Source: Litoribaculum gwangyangense (GTDB lineage Bacteria > Bacteroidota > Bacteroidia > Flavobacteriales > Flavobacteriaceae). From it: a stretch of 64,000 nt of DNA. Shown piece by piece: positions 25,975-33,912 of this stretch. Location: contig NZ_BAABJW010000002.1 of NCBI RefSeq assembly GCF_039543505.1, positions 620,001 through 684,000 on the forward strand, read 5' to 3'. The translations under genes and the position numbers were made by a program. Each line of letters begins with the position of its first letter. The stretch's first letter is position 1. The notes under the pieces were generated by a model. That model was not told the origin of the DNA, did not search any database, and saw only the letters and a list, made by a program, of their open reading frames with translations.

Positions 25975-27252
25975 TTAAAGTTTCTTTTTAAACGGCCGAA
26001 TTATCAATCGGGCTTCCCTATCAAAACGAACATAATTATATACCCAATTTACAAAAACCACCATACGATTTCTAAAACCTATTAAGAAAAACAGGTGTAC
26101 AAACATCCAAACAAACCAAGCAAAAACTCCTTGAAATTTCCAATTTTTTAAATCAACAACAGCTTTATTTCTGCCTATGGTAGCCATGGCACCTTTATCT
26201 TTATAAACAAAAGCTCTCATAGGTTTTTCATCAATTAAACGCAATAAATTATCACCTAGTTGTTTGCCTTGTTGAATAGCAGGTTGCGCCATCATAGGCA
26301 ATCCTTCGGGAAATTCATGATTTACCATACTAGCAATGTCACCAATAGCAAAGATATGATTGAACCCCTTAACTTGATTAAACTCGTTCACCAAAAGTCT
26401 GTTACCTTTGGTTACAAAAGTATCAGCATCCAAACCCTTAATGGTAGCACCTTTTACACCTGCTGCCCAAACCAAAGTGGCCGTTTCAAAAGTTAAATCC
26501 GTATTAGTTGAAACCGTTTTACCGTCATAACCTGTTACCCTTACATTTTTCCAAATATTAACACCTAACTTTTCCAAAAAATCTTCTGCTTTTTTTGAAG
26601 CCTGTTCGCTCATTCCTTTTAAAATACAATCACTGGATTGAATAATATGTATTTGTGCTAAACGAGTATCTAAGTCTGGGTAGTCTTTGGGTAAAATACC
26701 TTTTTTAATTTCAGCTAATGCACCTGCAAGTTCTACCCCCGTGGGTCCGCCTCCAACAATAACAAAGTTCATCAATGCGTTGCGTTCATTTAAATCAGAA
26801 GTTAAAAGTGCTTCCTCGAAATTTTCTAGTATTAAACTTCTAAGATTTAAAGATTGTGGTATGGTTTTCATAGCCATACTGTATTTTTCAATTTCAGAAT
26901 TACCAAAATAATTGGTTTCAGATCCCGAGGCAATCACCAAGTAATCAAATTTCAATTTACCAATATCAGTAATAACTCTATTTTTTTCAATGTCAATTTC
27001 TTTTACATGCGCCAATCGGAAGTAAAAATTTGGAAAATCCTTTAAAATTTTTCTAATGGGATATGCAATGGAATCTGGCTCTAACCCCCCAGTTGACACT
27101 TGGTATAGTAAAGGTTGAAAGGTGTGGTAATTGTGCTTATCCATAAGTACAACCTGTACTTCTTGTTTCGATAATTTTTTGGCCAATGCAATACCTGCAA
27201 AACCACCTCCAATAATAACTACTCTGGGAAAACTTGTTCTGGGTATGTTCAT
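25975..27252 (-). CDS. ndh: Type II NADH dehydrogenase
   Basis: This 425-residue flavoprotein has an FAD-binding GGGFAGIALAKKL near residue 15 and an NADH-binding VGGGPTGVELAGALAE near residue 165, with FAIGDIA in the C-terminal FAD segment. The last ~60 residues contain hydrophobic stretches (FAWFVWMFVHLFFLIGF) typical of membrane-attached NDH-2 enzymes. It passes electrons from NADH to quinone without proton pumping. It is divergent from the lpd gene, another NADH-linked enzyme. Confidence 0.9.
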   Translation of the reverse strand: MNIPRTSFPRVVIIGGGFAGIALAKKLSKQEVQVVLMDKHNYHTFQPLLYQVSTGGLEPDSIAYPIRKILKDFPNFYFRLAHVKEIDIEKNRVITDIGKLKFDYLVIASGSETNYFGNSEIEKYSMAMKTIPQSLNLRSLILENFEEALLTSDLNERNALMNFVIVGGGPTGVELAGALAEIKKGILPKDYPDLDTRLAQIHIIQSSDCILKGMSEQASKKAEDFLEKLGVNIWKNVRVTGYDGKTVSTNTDLTFETATLVWAAGVKGATIKGLDADTFVTKGNRLLVNEFNQVKGFNHIFAIGDIASMVNHEFPEGLPMMAQPAIQQGKQLGDNLLRLIDEKPMRAFVYKDKGAMATIGRNKAVVDLKNWKFQGVFAWFVWMFVHLFFLIGFRNRMVVFVNWVYNYVRFDREARLIIRPFKKKL

Positions 27253-27358
27253 AAATTAAAACTTACAGCGTAAAGGTAATATAAAGATGTAAATTTAAAG
27301 CGTTCTAAATTCTTTATTAAAATTCGATTTCGTAAATTCGTAGCCTAAAAATTAACAC

Positions 27359-28735
27359 ATGAGTAAATACGATATTATAGTTCTTGGAAGTGGTCCCGGT
27401 GGTTATGTAACAGCAATTAGAGCATCTCAATTAGGGTTTAAAACAGCTATTGTTGAAAAAGAAAGTTTAGGTGGCGTTTGTTTAAATTGGGGCTGTATCC
27501 CAACTAAAGCCTTGTTAAAATCTGCCCAAGTATTTGAATATTTGAAACATGCGGAAGATTACGGTTTAAAAGTGAAAGATGCAGAGCACGATTTTGATGC
27601 CGTTGTAAAGCGTAGTCGTGGTGTAGCAGACGGAATGAGTAAAGGTGTTCAATTTTTAATGAAGAAAAATAAAATTGACGTTATAAATGGTTTTGGAAAA
27701 CTGAAACCAGGAAAAAAGGTTGAAGTTGAAGGTACTGAATATAGCGCTGATAATATTATTATTGCTACCGGAGCGCGCTCTCGTGAGTTACCAAGCTTAC
27801 CACAAGACGGTAAAAAGGTAATAGGTTACAGAGAAGCTATGACGTTGCCCAAGCAACCAAAAAAGATGATTGTAGTGGGTTCTGGTGCTATTGGTGTAGA
27901 GTTTGCATATTTCTATAATTCTATGGGGACCGAAGTTACCATTGTTGAGTATTTACCTAATATTGTTCCTGTTGAAGATGAAGATGTTTCGAAACAATTG
28001 GAGCGTTCTTTTAAAAAATCTGGAATTAATATTATGACCTCAGCTGAAGTTACCAAAGTAGACACTTCGGGCGATGGTGTAAAAGCCACTGTTAAAACAA
28101 GTAAAGGCGAAGAAGTTTTAGAGGCTGATATTATTTTAAGTGCCGTTGGTATTAAAACTAATATTGAAAATATTGGTTTAGAAGATGTTGGTATTGTGGT
28201 TGACAGGGACAAAATTATTGTAAACGATTTTTATCAAACCAATATCCCAGGCTATTATGCCATTGGTGATGTTACTCCAGGCCAAGCGTTGGCGCATGTG
28301 GCTTCTGCTGAAGGTATCTTATGCGTGGAAAAAATTGCTGGACACCATGTGGAAGCTTTAGACTATGGAAACATTCCGGGATGTACGTATTGCTCTCCTG
28401 AAATTGCCTCGGTTGGTTTAACTGAAAAACAAGCCAAGGATAAAGGTTTTGATATCAAAGTTGGAAAATTTCCATTTTCAGCCTCAGGAAAAGCAAGCGC
28501 TGGTGGAAACAAAGATGGATTTGTAAAAGTTATTTTTGATGCTAAATATGGTGAATGGCTAGGTTGCCATATGATTGGTGCTGGCGTTACCGATATGATT
28601 GCAGAAGCTGTTTTAGGCAGAAAACTGGAAACTACTGGGCATGAGGTTTTAAAAGCGGTACATCCACACCCAACAATGAGTGAGGCTGTTATGGAAGCTG
28701 TTGCTGATGCTTATGGTGAAGTGATACATTTATAA
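27359..28735 (+). CDS. lpdA: Dihydrolipoyl dehydrogenase
   Basis: This 458-residue flavoenzyme reoxidises dihydrolipoamide in 2-oxoacid dehydrogenase and glycine cleavage complexes. It has the FAD motif GSGPGGYVTAI, the redox disulfide C41-x4-C46 in GGVCLNWGCIPTK, the NAD motif GSGAIGVEFA, and the C-terminal HPHPTMSEAV with the catalytic His-Glu pair. Length is typical. No other dehydrogenase-complex subunit is adjacent. A terminator follows at 28751-28786. Confidence 0.96.
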   Translation: MSKYDIIVLGSGPGGYVTAIRASQLGFKTAIVEKESLGGVCLNWGCIPTKALLKSAQVFEYLKHAEDYGLKVKDAEHDFDAVVKRSRGVADGMSKGVQFLMKKNKIDVINGFGKLKPGKKVEVEGTEYSADNIIIATGARSRELPSLPQDGKKVIGYREAMTLPKQPKKMIVVGSGAIGVEFAYFYNSMGTEVTIVEYLPNIVPVEDEDVSKQLERSFKKSGINIMTSAEVTKVDTSGDGVKATVKTSKGEEVLEADIILSAVGIKTNIENIGLEDVGIVVDRDKIIVNDFYQTNIPGYYAIGDVTPGQALAHVASAEGILCVEKIAGHHVEALDYGNIPGCTYCSPEIASVGLTEKQAKDKGFDIKVGKFPFSASGKASAGGNKDGFVKVIFDAKYGEWLGCHMIGAGVTDMIAEAVLGRKLETTGHEVLKAVHPHPTMSEAVMEAVADAYGEVIHL

Positions 28736-28750
28736 AAAATAAGGAATTTT

Positions 28751-28786
28751 AAAAAAGGCGATTCATGTATTGAATCGCCTTTTTTT
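28751..28786. terminator. Bidirectional terminator
   Basis: AAAGGCGATTCA and TGAATCGCCTTT pair perfectly across TGTAT with flanking A- and T-runs. The T-run overlaps the stop codon of the convergent outer-membrane protein gene. Confidence 0.85.
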
Positions 28787-29267
28787 ATAGTTTTAAACCA
28801 AGTCCTAAAAACAAACCATTAGGAGTTATTTCTTGAAACCCAAGAGTATATTTTAAATGAATATCAAACTTTGATGTCATGTTATACGCCGTGCTTAAAT
28901 CTGCTCGTATTTTTAACTTATTTAAGAAAAAATCGAAAAAGTAATTAATACTAGGTCCAACCATAACATCCAAATTATTTACAATTTCATATTTCATATA
29001 AATAGGAGCGTTTAAAAATCGAAAATCATTAAGCCCTATGTACAATATTTCTGGCTGAAATGATAAAGTATTATCTACATCAAAATCCATAAATAAACCG
29101 CCATAAAAACCAGTTTCGGTATCTTGATTAAATCCAAATGTCGATTCTTGAACTTTGAAAAAAGTAAAATTAAATCCACCCTTTACCCCAAAATCACTTT
29201 GTATTTGAGCCTTAGAAGCAGTAATTCCAAATAGACATAGAATAAAAACATAAAGAAGCTTTATCAT
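28785..29267 (-). CDS. Small outer-membrane beta-barrel protein
   Basis: This 160-residue protein starts at the ATG at 29267 (MIKLLYVFILCLFGITASKA), giving a signal peptide. The mature part shows alternating strands (FGVKGGFNFTFFKV, LSFQPEILYIGL, IYMKYEIVNN, LGLGLKL) typical of the PorT/OmpW-like 8-strand barrel family of Bacteroidota. It is 39 bp downstream of aroQ. It shares the general pattern of the two larger barrel proteins at 31.4 and 32.2 kb but is only about 75% of their length. Confidence 0.75.
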   Translation of the reverse strand: MIKLLYVFILCLFGITASKAQIQSDFGVKGGFNFTFFKVQESTFGFNQDTETGFYGGLFMDFDVDNTLSFQPEILYIGLNDFRFLNAPIYMKYEIVNNLDVMVGPSINYFFDFFLNKLKIRADLSTAYNMTSKFDIHLKYTLGFQEITPNGLFLGLGLKL

Positions 29268-29306
29268 TTCCAATGATTTTAAAATAATCAACCTCTAACA
29301 AGATTA

Positions 29307-29726
29307 TTATAGTTGAAAGCTCTGAATAGCTAACTCATAACTTTGTAAACCAAACCCAAGGATAACACCTTTAGCATTCGGTGATATGTAAGACTGATGC
29401 CTAAACTCTTCCCTTGCATAGGTATTGGATATATGAACCTCGACTACCGGAGTTTCAATGGCTTTTATAGCATCACCAATACCCACCGATGTATGAGTGT
29501 AAGCGGCAGCATTTAAAATAATACCATCATAACTAAAACCAACCTCTTGAAGTTTGTTAATGATTTCCCCTTCAATGTTTGATTGAAAGTAATCAATCTC
29601 ATTATTTGAATATTTCTGTTTTATTTCTTCTAAAAAATCAGTAAAAGACAAACTTCCATAAATAGCTGGCTCTCGTTTACCTAATAAATTTAGATTAGGA
29701 CCATTGATAATGATTAGTTTTTTCAT
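29307..29726 (-). CDS. aroQ: 3-dehydroquinate dehydratase, type II
   Basis: This 139-residue enzyme removes water from 3-dehydroquinate in the shikimate pathway. The family start KLIIINGPNLNLLGKREPAI, the catalytic Tyr in IYGS, NAAAYTHTSVGIGDAI, and the substrate-binding VHISN and EEFRHQSYIS motifs are all present. It is intact, but its first ~45 bp and the bases just upstream recur in degraded form at about 31276-31338. The enzyme is dodecameric and cytoplasmic. Confidence 0.95.
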   Translation of the reverse strand: MKKLIIINGPNLNLLGKREPAIYGSLSFTDFLEEIKQKYSNNEIDYFQSNIEGEIINKLQEVGFSYDGIILNAAAYTHTSVGIGDAIKAIETPVVEVHISNTYAREEFRHQSYISPNAKGVILGFGLQSYELAIQSFQL

Positions 29727-29745
29727 TTCATAAATATATAAAATT
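29686..29745. repeat. Left copy of imperfect direct repeat (aroQ 5' end)
   Basis: These bases cover the first codons of aroQ and its upstream flank. The 23-base block 29706-29728 is identical to 31296-31318, followed by one mismatch and eight further matches; the outer part matches with a few substitutions and indels. Confidence 0.65.
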
Positions 29746-29750
29746 GCGTT

Positions 29751-30629
29751 TTAATTGGTTTTTAAAATGTCTATTCGAGTGGTTTCACCTGTCTTCAAAT
29801 TTGATAACGCCTTTATGGTATTTTTTTGGTCATCTAATTCTACAACAATGGTATTTGGCTTAATGGATCCCTCATTCAATGCTTTTATAACAACCGAAGT
29901 TTTATCTTCAATTAAATTTAAAACCAAATTTTTTTTATGAGACTGCGCTTCGTAATTTGTTAAATAAGGCTTACCATTAACCATAATAGTAATTTTATCT
30001 CCATCTAATTTTCCGCCATCGTAAATATTAATTTTTACTTGATTCGCTTTAGAAAACATGCTTAAAACTTGATTCTTTCTCAATATATTCATATTTAGAG
30101 AATCCATCAATTTAATTGGATTTATCTTCTGCTTAATGCTATCAGGAATCCTATTCGTTTTATTTAATTTCTTTGTTACTTTTTCCATTTGTTTTTCAAC
30201 TTTTTCAACCGAACTCATAAATAATTCTCCATCAATACATTTTGTATTATCCGAAAATAAACCTACAAATTTCGTTTTAATCATTTTTGTTTTGCCAAAC
30301 AAAAATCCTTTTACTGTAGTATTAATAAAACAAAAATCTTGCTGTGAAACGGGAGATTTAGTGTATACAATCCCAGTTTCCCTAAAGCTTAATTCCCTCT
30401 TATCGTTGTCATATTCTCCAAATATATTTGATCGCGTCTCATGTTCACCGCCTAAATCTGTAATTGAATATCCATAAACTTCACTATGATTTAGATTGAG
30501 TAAAACTCTATAAGTAATTGATGTTGTATCATTTAGTTTTATACCTCCAATAAATTCATAAGTATCTTGAGAATAACTACAATTAAATGATATGAATATG
30601 AATAGAGAAAAAATAAAGTTTTTGGTCAC
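29751..30629 (-). CDS. Exported protein of unknown function
   Basis: This 292-residue protein has an N-terminal signal peptide (MTKNFIFSLFIFISFNCSYS). The mature part is rich in beta-strand and Lys/Asn, with YEFIGGIKLNDTTSITYRVL near the start and KINIYDGGKLDGDKITIMVN near residue 200; the latter looks like a small beta-sandwich seen in Bacteroidota surface proteins. It is not recognised with confidence. It lies just upstream of aroQ, on the same strand, inside the segment bounded by aroQ-derived direct repeats. Confidence 0.65.
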   Translation of the reverse strand: MTKNFIFSLFIFISFNCSYSQDTYEFIGGIKLNDTTSITYRVLLNLNHSEVYGYSITDLGGEHETRSNIFGEYDNDKRELSFRETGIVYTKSPVSQQDFCFINTTVKGFLFGKTKMIKTKFVGLFSDNTKCIDGELFMSSVEKVEKQMEKVTKKLNKTNRIPDSIKQKINPIKLMDSLNMNILRKNQVLSMFSKANQVKINIYDGGKLDGDKITIMVNGKPYLTNYEAQSHKKNLVLNLIEDKTSVVIKALNEGSIKPNTIVVELDDQKNTIKALSNLKTGETTRIDILKTN

Positions 30630-30677
30630 CCTAAATATTTTGATTAAATTTAAAAAACTAATTTAAACCAATTACTT

Positions 30678-31010
30678 ATGAAAATTAAACTTTTGCTTTC
30701 TTTATTTGTAGTATTTTTAATGTGTGCTAATAGTTATGCCTCTTTTCCTGTAAAAAGAACAGTATCCAATGTATCTGATTCCGAGATTGTATCGGATACT
30801 AATGAAGTATTAACTCCAATAGTCTCTTCCGTTGCAGAGAAAAATTTGGTTGTTGGTGTTTTATTATGGTTTTTCCTAGGAGGTTTAGCTGCTCATAGAT
30901 GGTATTATGGAAAACCTGTAGGATGGAATATTTTATTTATTCTAACACTTGGAGGATTGGGTGTTTGGTGGATTATTGATTTAATAAATATGCTCTCAGG
31001 TAAATTCTAA
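30678..31010 (+). CDS. TM2-domain membrane protein
   Basis: This 110-residue protein has a signal peptide (MKIKLLLSLFVVFLMCANSY A-type start), a short polar spacer, and a TM2 domain: VVGVLLWFFLGGLAAHRWYY, then WNILFILTLGGLGVWWIIDL. TM2 domains are two-helix hairpins of unclear function that occur widely in bacteria and eukaryotes. It is divergent from the exported protein gene at 29751 and followed by a terminator. It also lies inside the direct-repeat-bounded segment. Confidence 0.85.
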   Translation: MKIKLLLSLFVVFLMCANSYASFPVKRTVSNVSDSEIVSDTNEVLTPIVSSVAEKNLVVGVLLWFFLGGLAAHRWYYGKPVGWNILFILTLGGLGVWWIIDLINMLSGKF

Positions 31011-31036
31011 AAATAATCAATAAAACAAAATATTTG

Positions 31037-31066
31037 AAAGAAGCAGCCATAAAGCTGCTTCTTTTT
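31037..31066 (+). terminator. Terminator of the TM2 gene
   Basis: AAAGAAGCAGC (31037-31047) pairs with GCTGCTTCTTT (31054-31064) across CATAAA, followed by TTT. Confidence 0.8.
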
Positions 31067-31272
31067 ATTTAATTTAAAAAAATGAAATGGTAAAGCATCC
31101 GTTATAACAAAATCCAAATTTCATACCTTTTCCGTTTTATAAATTACTAATGTTTCCATTAATGACGGTCTCAACAAAATATCTTAAGACACCGGGATGA
31201 TAAGATTTTCCTTTATCTCATCAAAAAACAAGTAAAAAATAATCTTCTATAAATAGCTGTCCCAAGTTTAAC
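31067..31272. other. Gene-free AT-rich stretch
   Basis: The gap between the TM2 gene and the next barrel gene is 382 bp. This part has no open frame of useful length, and frames on the minus strand are broken by several stops, which fits decayed sequence. It runs into the aroQ relic. Confidence 0.4.
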
Positions 31273-31318
31273 TTATAAATTTAAGATTGGAACCATAGAT
31301 AATGATTAGTTTTTTCAT
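31273..31318 (-). pseudogene. Relic of an aroQ 5' end
   Basis: On the minus strand ATGAAAAAACTAATCATTAT is identical to the first 20 bases of aroQ and continues to encode MKKLIIIYGSNLKF, against MKKLIIINGPNLNL in the intact gene; then similarity stops. Bases 31319-31338 also match the aroQ upstream flank. It is therefore a truncated duplicate, not a gene. It forms a direct repeat with 29686-29745. Confidence 0.65.
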
Positions 31319-31344
31319 TTGATAAATATTTTAAAATTAGGCAA

Positions 31345-31378
31345 AAAAAAACCGAAGCCAAAACTTCAGTTTTTTTGA
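31345..31378 (-). terminator. Terminator of the 31.4-kb barrel gene
   Basis: On the minus strand AAAACTGAAG pairs with CTTCGGTTTT (one G-U) around TTTTGG, followed by T-run (plus-strand A-run 31343-31350). Confidence 0.65.
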
Positions 31379-31392
31379 ATAAATATTATCCT

Positions 31393-32013
31393 TTAGAAAA
31401 AATAACCAATTGAAAGTTGGAATACATTGTTCTGATTTTTTATTTGATCAGCGTCTACAGGTTCACCTAAGATTGAACCACTATTCTCAACAATATTTGA
31501 AATTCCAACATAATATCTTCCTGAAAAGTTCAAACCATTTGCTAACTCATAACCTACTCCAAAGTTCAAACCAAAATCTACATCCTTTATAATGTCCTTA
31601 ATGTCAAGTGAAATACCACCACCTTCTGCTTCCGCAGACATTAAAAAACCTACTTGCGGTCCTGCTTCTAAACTAAATCCTTCAGTAACATAATATTTGG
31701 CCATCATTGGAAGATTTAAATAATCAAGCTTGAATTTAATTTCCATACCATCAAAAGTGCTCTTGTCTCCTTGCAAGGAATACAATAATTCAGGTTGTAA
31801 AGAAAACTTTTCTGAGATTGGAAATTCTAAAACTCCTCCTAAGTGAAACCCAATCTTACCATCAAAATTATCTGTATCATCCCCAACAATCAAAGAGAAG
31901 TTCATACCTCCCTTTATGCCAAAATTAATTTGGGATTTGTAAGTTGTTTCATCTTGTGCATTTGCCATAAAGCAGAATGTTAAGACAACCATTAATTGAG
32001 TAATTTTTTTCAT
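31393..32013 (-). CDS. Outer-membrane beta-barrel porin-family protein (paralogue A)
   Basis: This 206-residue protein has a signal peptide (MKKITQLMVVLTFCFMANAQ) and the PorT/OMP_b-brl_2 pattern: FGIKGGMNFSLIVGDD, FSLQPELLYSLQGDK, YLNLPMMAKYYVTEGFSLEA and the terminal aromatic signal QLSIGYFF that directs barrel insertion. It is a clear paralogue of the next gene, sharing DQIKNQN just before the last strand. Each copy has its own terminator. The role is unknown; such small barrels are common in Bacteroidota. Confidence 0.88.
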   Translation of the reverse strand: MKKITQLMVVLTFCFMANAQDETTYKSQINFGIKGGMNFSLIVGDDTDNFDGKIGFHLGGVLEFPISEKFSLQPELLYSLQGDKSTFDGMEIKFKLDYLNLPMMAKYYVTEGFSLEAGPQVGFLMSAEAEGGGISLDIKDIIKDVDFGLNFGVGYELANGLNFSGRYYVGISNIVENSGSILGEPVDADQIKNQNNVFQLSIGYFF

Positions 32014-32119
32014 AATTTTAATATTTTACTTCATAAAGATACATTGAAGCAACAACGAGAAAAATGAGAGAAATCAGTTTTGTTAAATCCTTTTGCTTTA
32101 AAATAATTTTATTGGATAA

Positions 32120-32152
32120 ACAAAAAACGAAGCCGTTTGGCTTCGTTTTATT
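32120..32152 (-). terminator. Terminator of the 32.2-kb barrel gene
   Basis: AAAACGAAGCC (32124-32134) pairs perfectly with GGCTTCGTTTT (32139-32149) across GTTT, with T-run on the minus strand. Its GAAGCC/GGCTTC core resembles the terminator of the neighbouring paralogue. Confidence 0.75.
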
Positions 32153-32227
32153 AAAATGAATTAAAATATTAAAATCTAAATCCTACTAAATAGCAAATAG
32201 TTTGGTTTTTTTAATAATTATTGTCTT

Positions 32228-32806
32228 TTAGAAGAAATAACCAATTGAAATTTGAATAACACTATTTTGATTTTTTATTTGATCAGCGTCTTCCCCATCA
32301 TTAATATTTGAAAGTCCTAAGTTATAACGTGCTCCAAAATTCAAACCACTTTCCAATTTGTACCCAACACCGAAATTAGCTCCAAAATCAATTCCCTTAA
32401 CAAAATCTTTGATGTCTTCAGATTCGCCCTCGCCTTCTACTTTTGCAGACATCAAAAACCCTAATTGAGGTCCTAATTCTAAACTAAACCCGTCAGCAAC
32501 ATAGAACTTCGCCATTATAGGTAAATTAATATAATCAAGCTTGAGGTCTATATCTATGCCTTCAAAACTTTCTTTAGCCCCTTGGGAAGAATATAATAAT
32601 TCTGGTTGTAAAGAAAATTTATCCGAAATTACTATTTCACCTAATAATCCTAAGTGAAAAGAAGTTCTACTGTCTAAGCCATCTGTTTCATCACCTGTAA
32701 CAGACGCTAAGTTTAAACCAGCTTTTGCCCCAAATTTTACTTCTTGAGCAAACATGCTTGCCAATCCAAATACCACCATAGCGGTACATAATAATAATTT
32801 TTTCAT
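32228..32806 (-). CDS. Outer-membrane beta-barrel porin-family protein (paralogue B)
   Basis: This 192-residue protein has a signal peptide (MKKLLLCTAMVVFGLASMFA) and the same strand pattern as paralogue A: FGAKAGLNLASVTGDE, FSLQPELLYSSQGAKE, YINLPIMAKFYVADGFSLEL, FGANFGVGYKLESGLNFGAR, and the final QISIGYFF. Around half the residues align identically with the 31.4-kb copy by eye, so this is a tandem duplication. It lies divergent from xerD. Confidence 0.88.
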   Translation of the reverse strand: MKKLLLCTAMVVFGLASMFAQEVKFGAKAGLNLASVTGDETDGLDSRTSFHLGLLGEIVISDKFSLQPELLYSSQGAKESFEGIDIDLKLDYINLPIMAKFYVADGFSLELGPQLGFLMSAKVEGEGESEDIKDFVKGIDFGANFGVGYKLESGLNFGARYNLGLSNINDGEDADQIKNQNSVIQISIGYFF

Positions 32807-32961
32807 AATACGATTCGTTTAATTGGTTAATTAATTATAAATGTAATAAAAAATTACATGCAATTTTAATAATATTATAATTTAAGTGTGAATTTAATAT
32901 TAAAAATTAAAATATTCACAATGTAAATAGTTATTAGTTTAGTTGTTTTTATTTTACTTTT

Positions 32962-33864
32962 ATGGCTATGAAATGGAGAAACGCACTTAAAGATTACCAA
33001 TTATACTTACAAATTGAAAGAGGATTATCTAAAAACTCTATCAGTAGTTATTCTTTAGATGTAGAAAAGCTTATTGATTATTTAGAAGTTAATAATATAA
33101 GTGCCTCCCCTATTTCAATAAATTCAGAAGCTATACAGCAATTTATTTATGATGTTGCTAAAAACCTAAACGCTCGCTCACAATCCCGCATCATATCGGG
33201 CTTAAGAAGTTTTTTTAATTATTTAGTTTTTGAAGACTACCGAAAAGATAATCCACTAGAACTTATAGAGTCTCCAAAAATTGGTAGAAAACTTCCTGAT
33301 ACGCTTTCTGAATCTGAAATTGATCAACTTATTAATGCTATAGATTTGAGTACTCCTGAAGGTGAGCGAAACAGAGCTATGTTAGAAACCCTTTACGGCT
33401 GTGGCTTACGTGTTAGTGAGCTCATAAATCTTAAAATATCTGATTTGTTTTTTGATGAGGGTTTTATTAAAGTAACTGGTAAAGGTGATAAACAACGTTT
33501 TGTGCCCATAGTAAAAGTTACCCAAAAATATATTAACATCTATAAAAGCGAAATCCGAAATCATATGATAATTCAGGATGGTTATGAAGATACTTTATTT
33601 TTGAACAGAAGAGGCAAACAATTAACTCGCGCCATGGTTTTTACCATTATTAAACAATTGGCCGAAAAAATAGGATTAAAAAAAAGCATATCGCCACACA
33701 CCTTCAGACATTCATTTGCTACCCATATGTTACAAAACAATGCTGACCTACGTTCTATACAACTTATGTTAGGACATGAAAGCATTACTACTACCGAAAT
33801 ATATGTCCATTTAGATAGAGGTCATTTAACTAAAGTGGTTGAAAAATACCATCCAAGAAAATAA
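32962..33864 (+). CDS. xerD: Site-specific tyrosine recombinase XerD
   Basis: This 300-residue recombinase has an N-terminal SAM-like DNA-binding domain (about 1-95) and a C-terminal catalytic domain with the Arg in GCGLRVSELINL, SPHTFRHSFATHML (His/Arg) and LGHESITTTEIYVHL with the nucleophilic Tyr. Length matches the Xer family that resolves chromosome dimers at dif; there is no adjacent phage or integron structure, so it is the housekeeping enzyme. The second Met codon (32968) is an equally possible start. Confidence 0.93.
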   Translation: MAMKWRNALKDYQLYLQIERGLSKNSISSYSLDVEKLIDYLEVNNISASPISINSEAIQQFIYDVAKNLNARSQSRIISGLRSFFNYLVFEDYRKDNPLELIESPKIGRKLPDTLSESEIDQLINAIDLSTPEGERNRAMLETLYGCGLRVSELINLKISDLFFDEGFIKVTGKGDKQRFVPIVKVTQKYINIYKSEIRNHMIIQDGYEDTLFLNRRGKQLTRAMVFTIIKQLAEKIGLKKSISPHTFRHSFATHMLQNNADLRSIQLMLGHESITTTEIYVHLDRGHLTKVVEKYHPRK

Positions 33865-33890
33865 AAAGCCTCATGAATAGAGGCTTTCGT
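33863..33890. terminator. Bidirectional terminator between xerD and rny
   Basis: AAAGCCTC (33865-33872) pairs with GAGGCTTT (33880-33887) over a 7-nt loop in the short convergent gap. Confidence 0.7.
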
Positions 33891-33912
33891 TATAAAAAAA
33901 ATATTATAAAAT

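Noticed and set aside
32962..33864. Tyrosine recombinase as sign of a mobile element
   Set aside because: Length and motifs are those of housekeeping XerD and there are no attachment repeats, excisionase or phage genes beside it.
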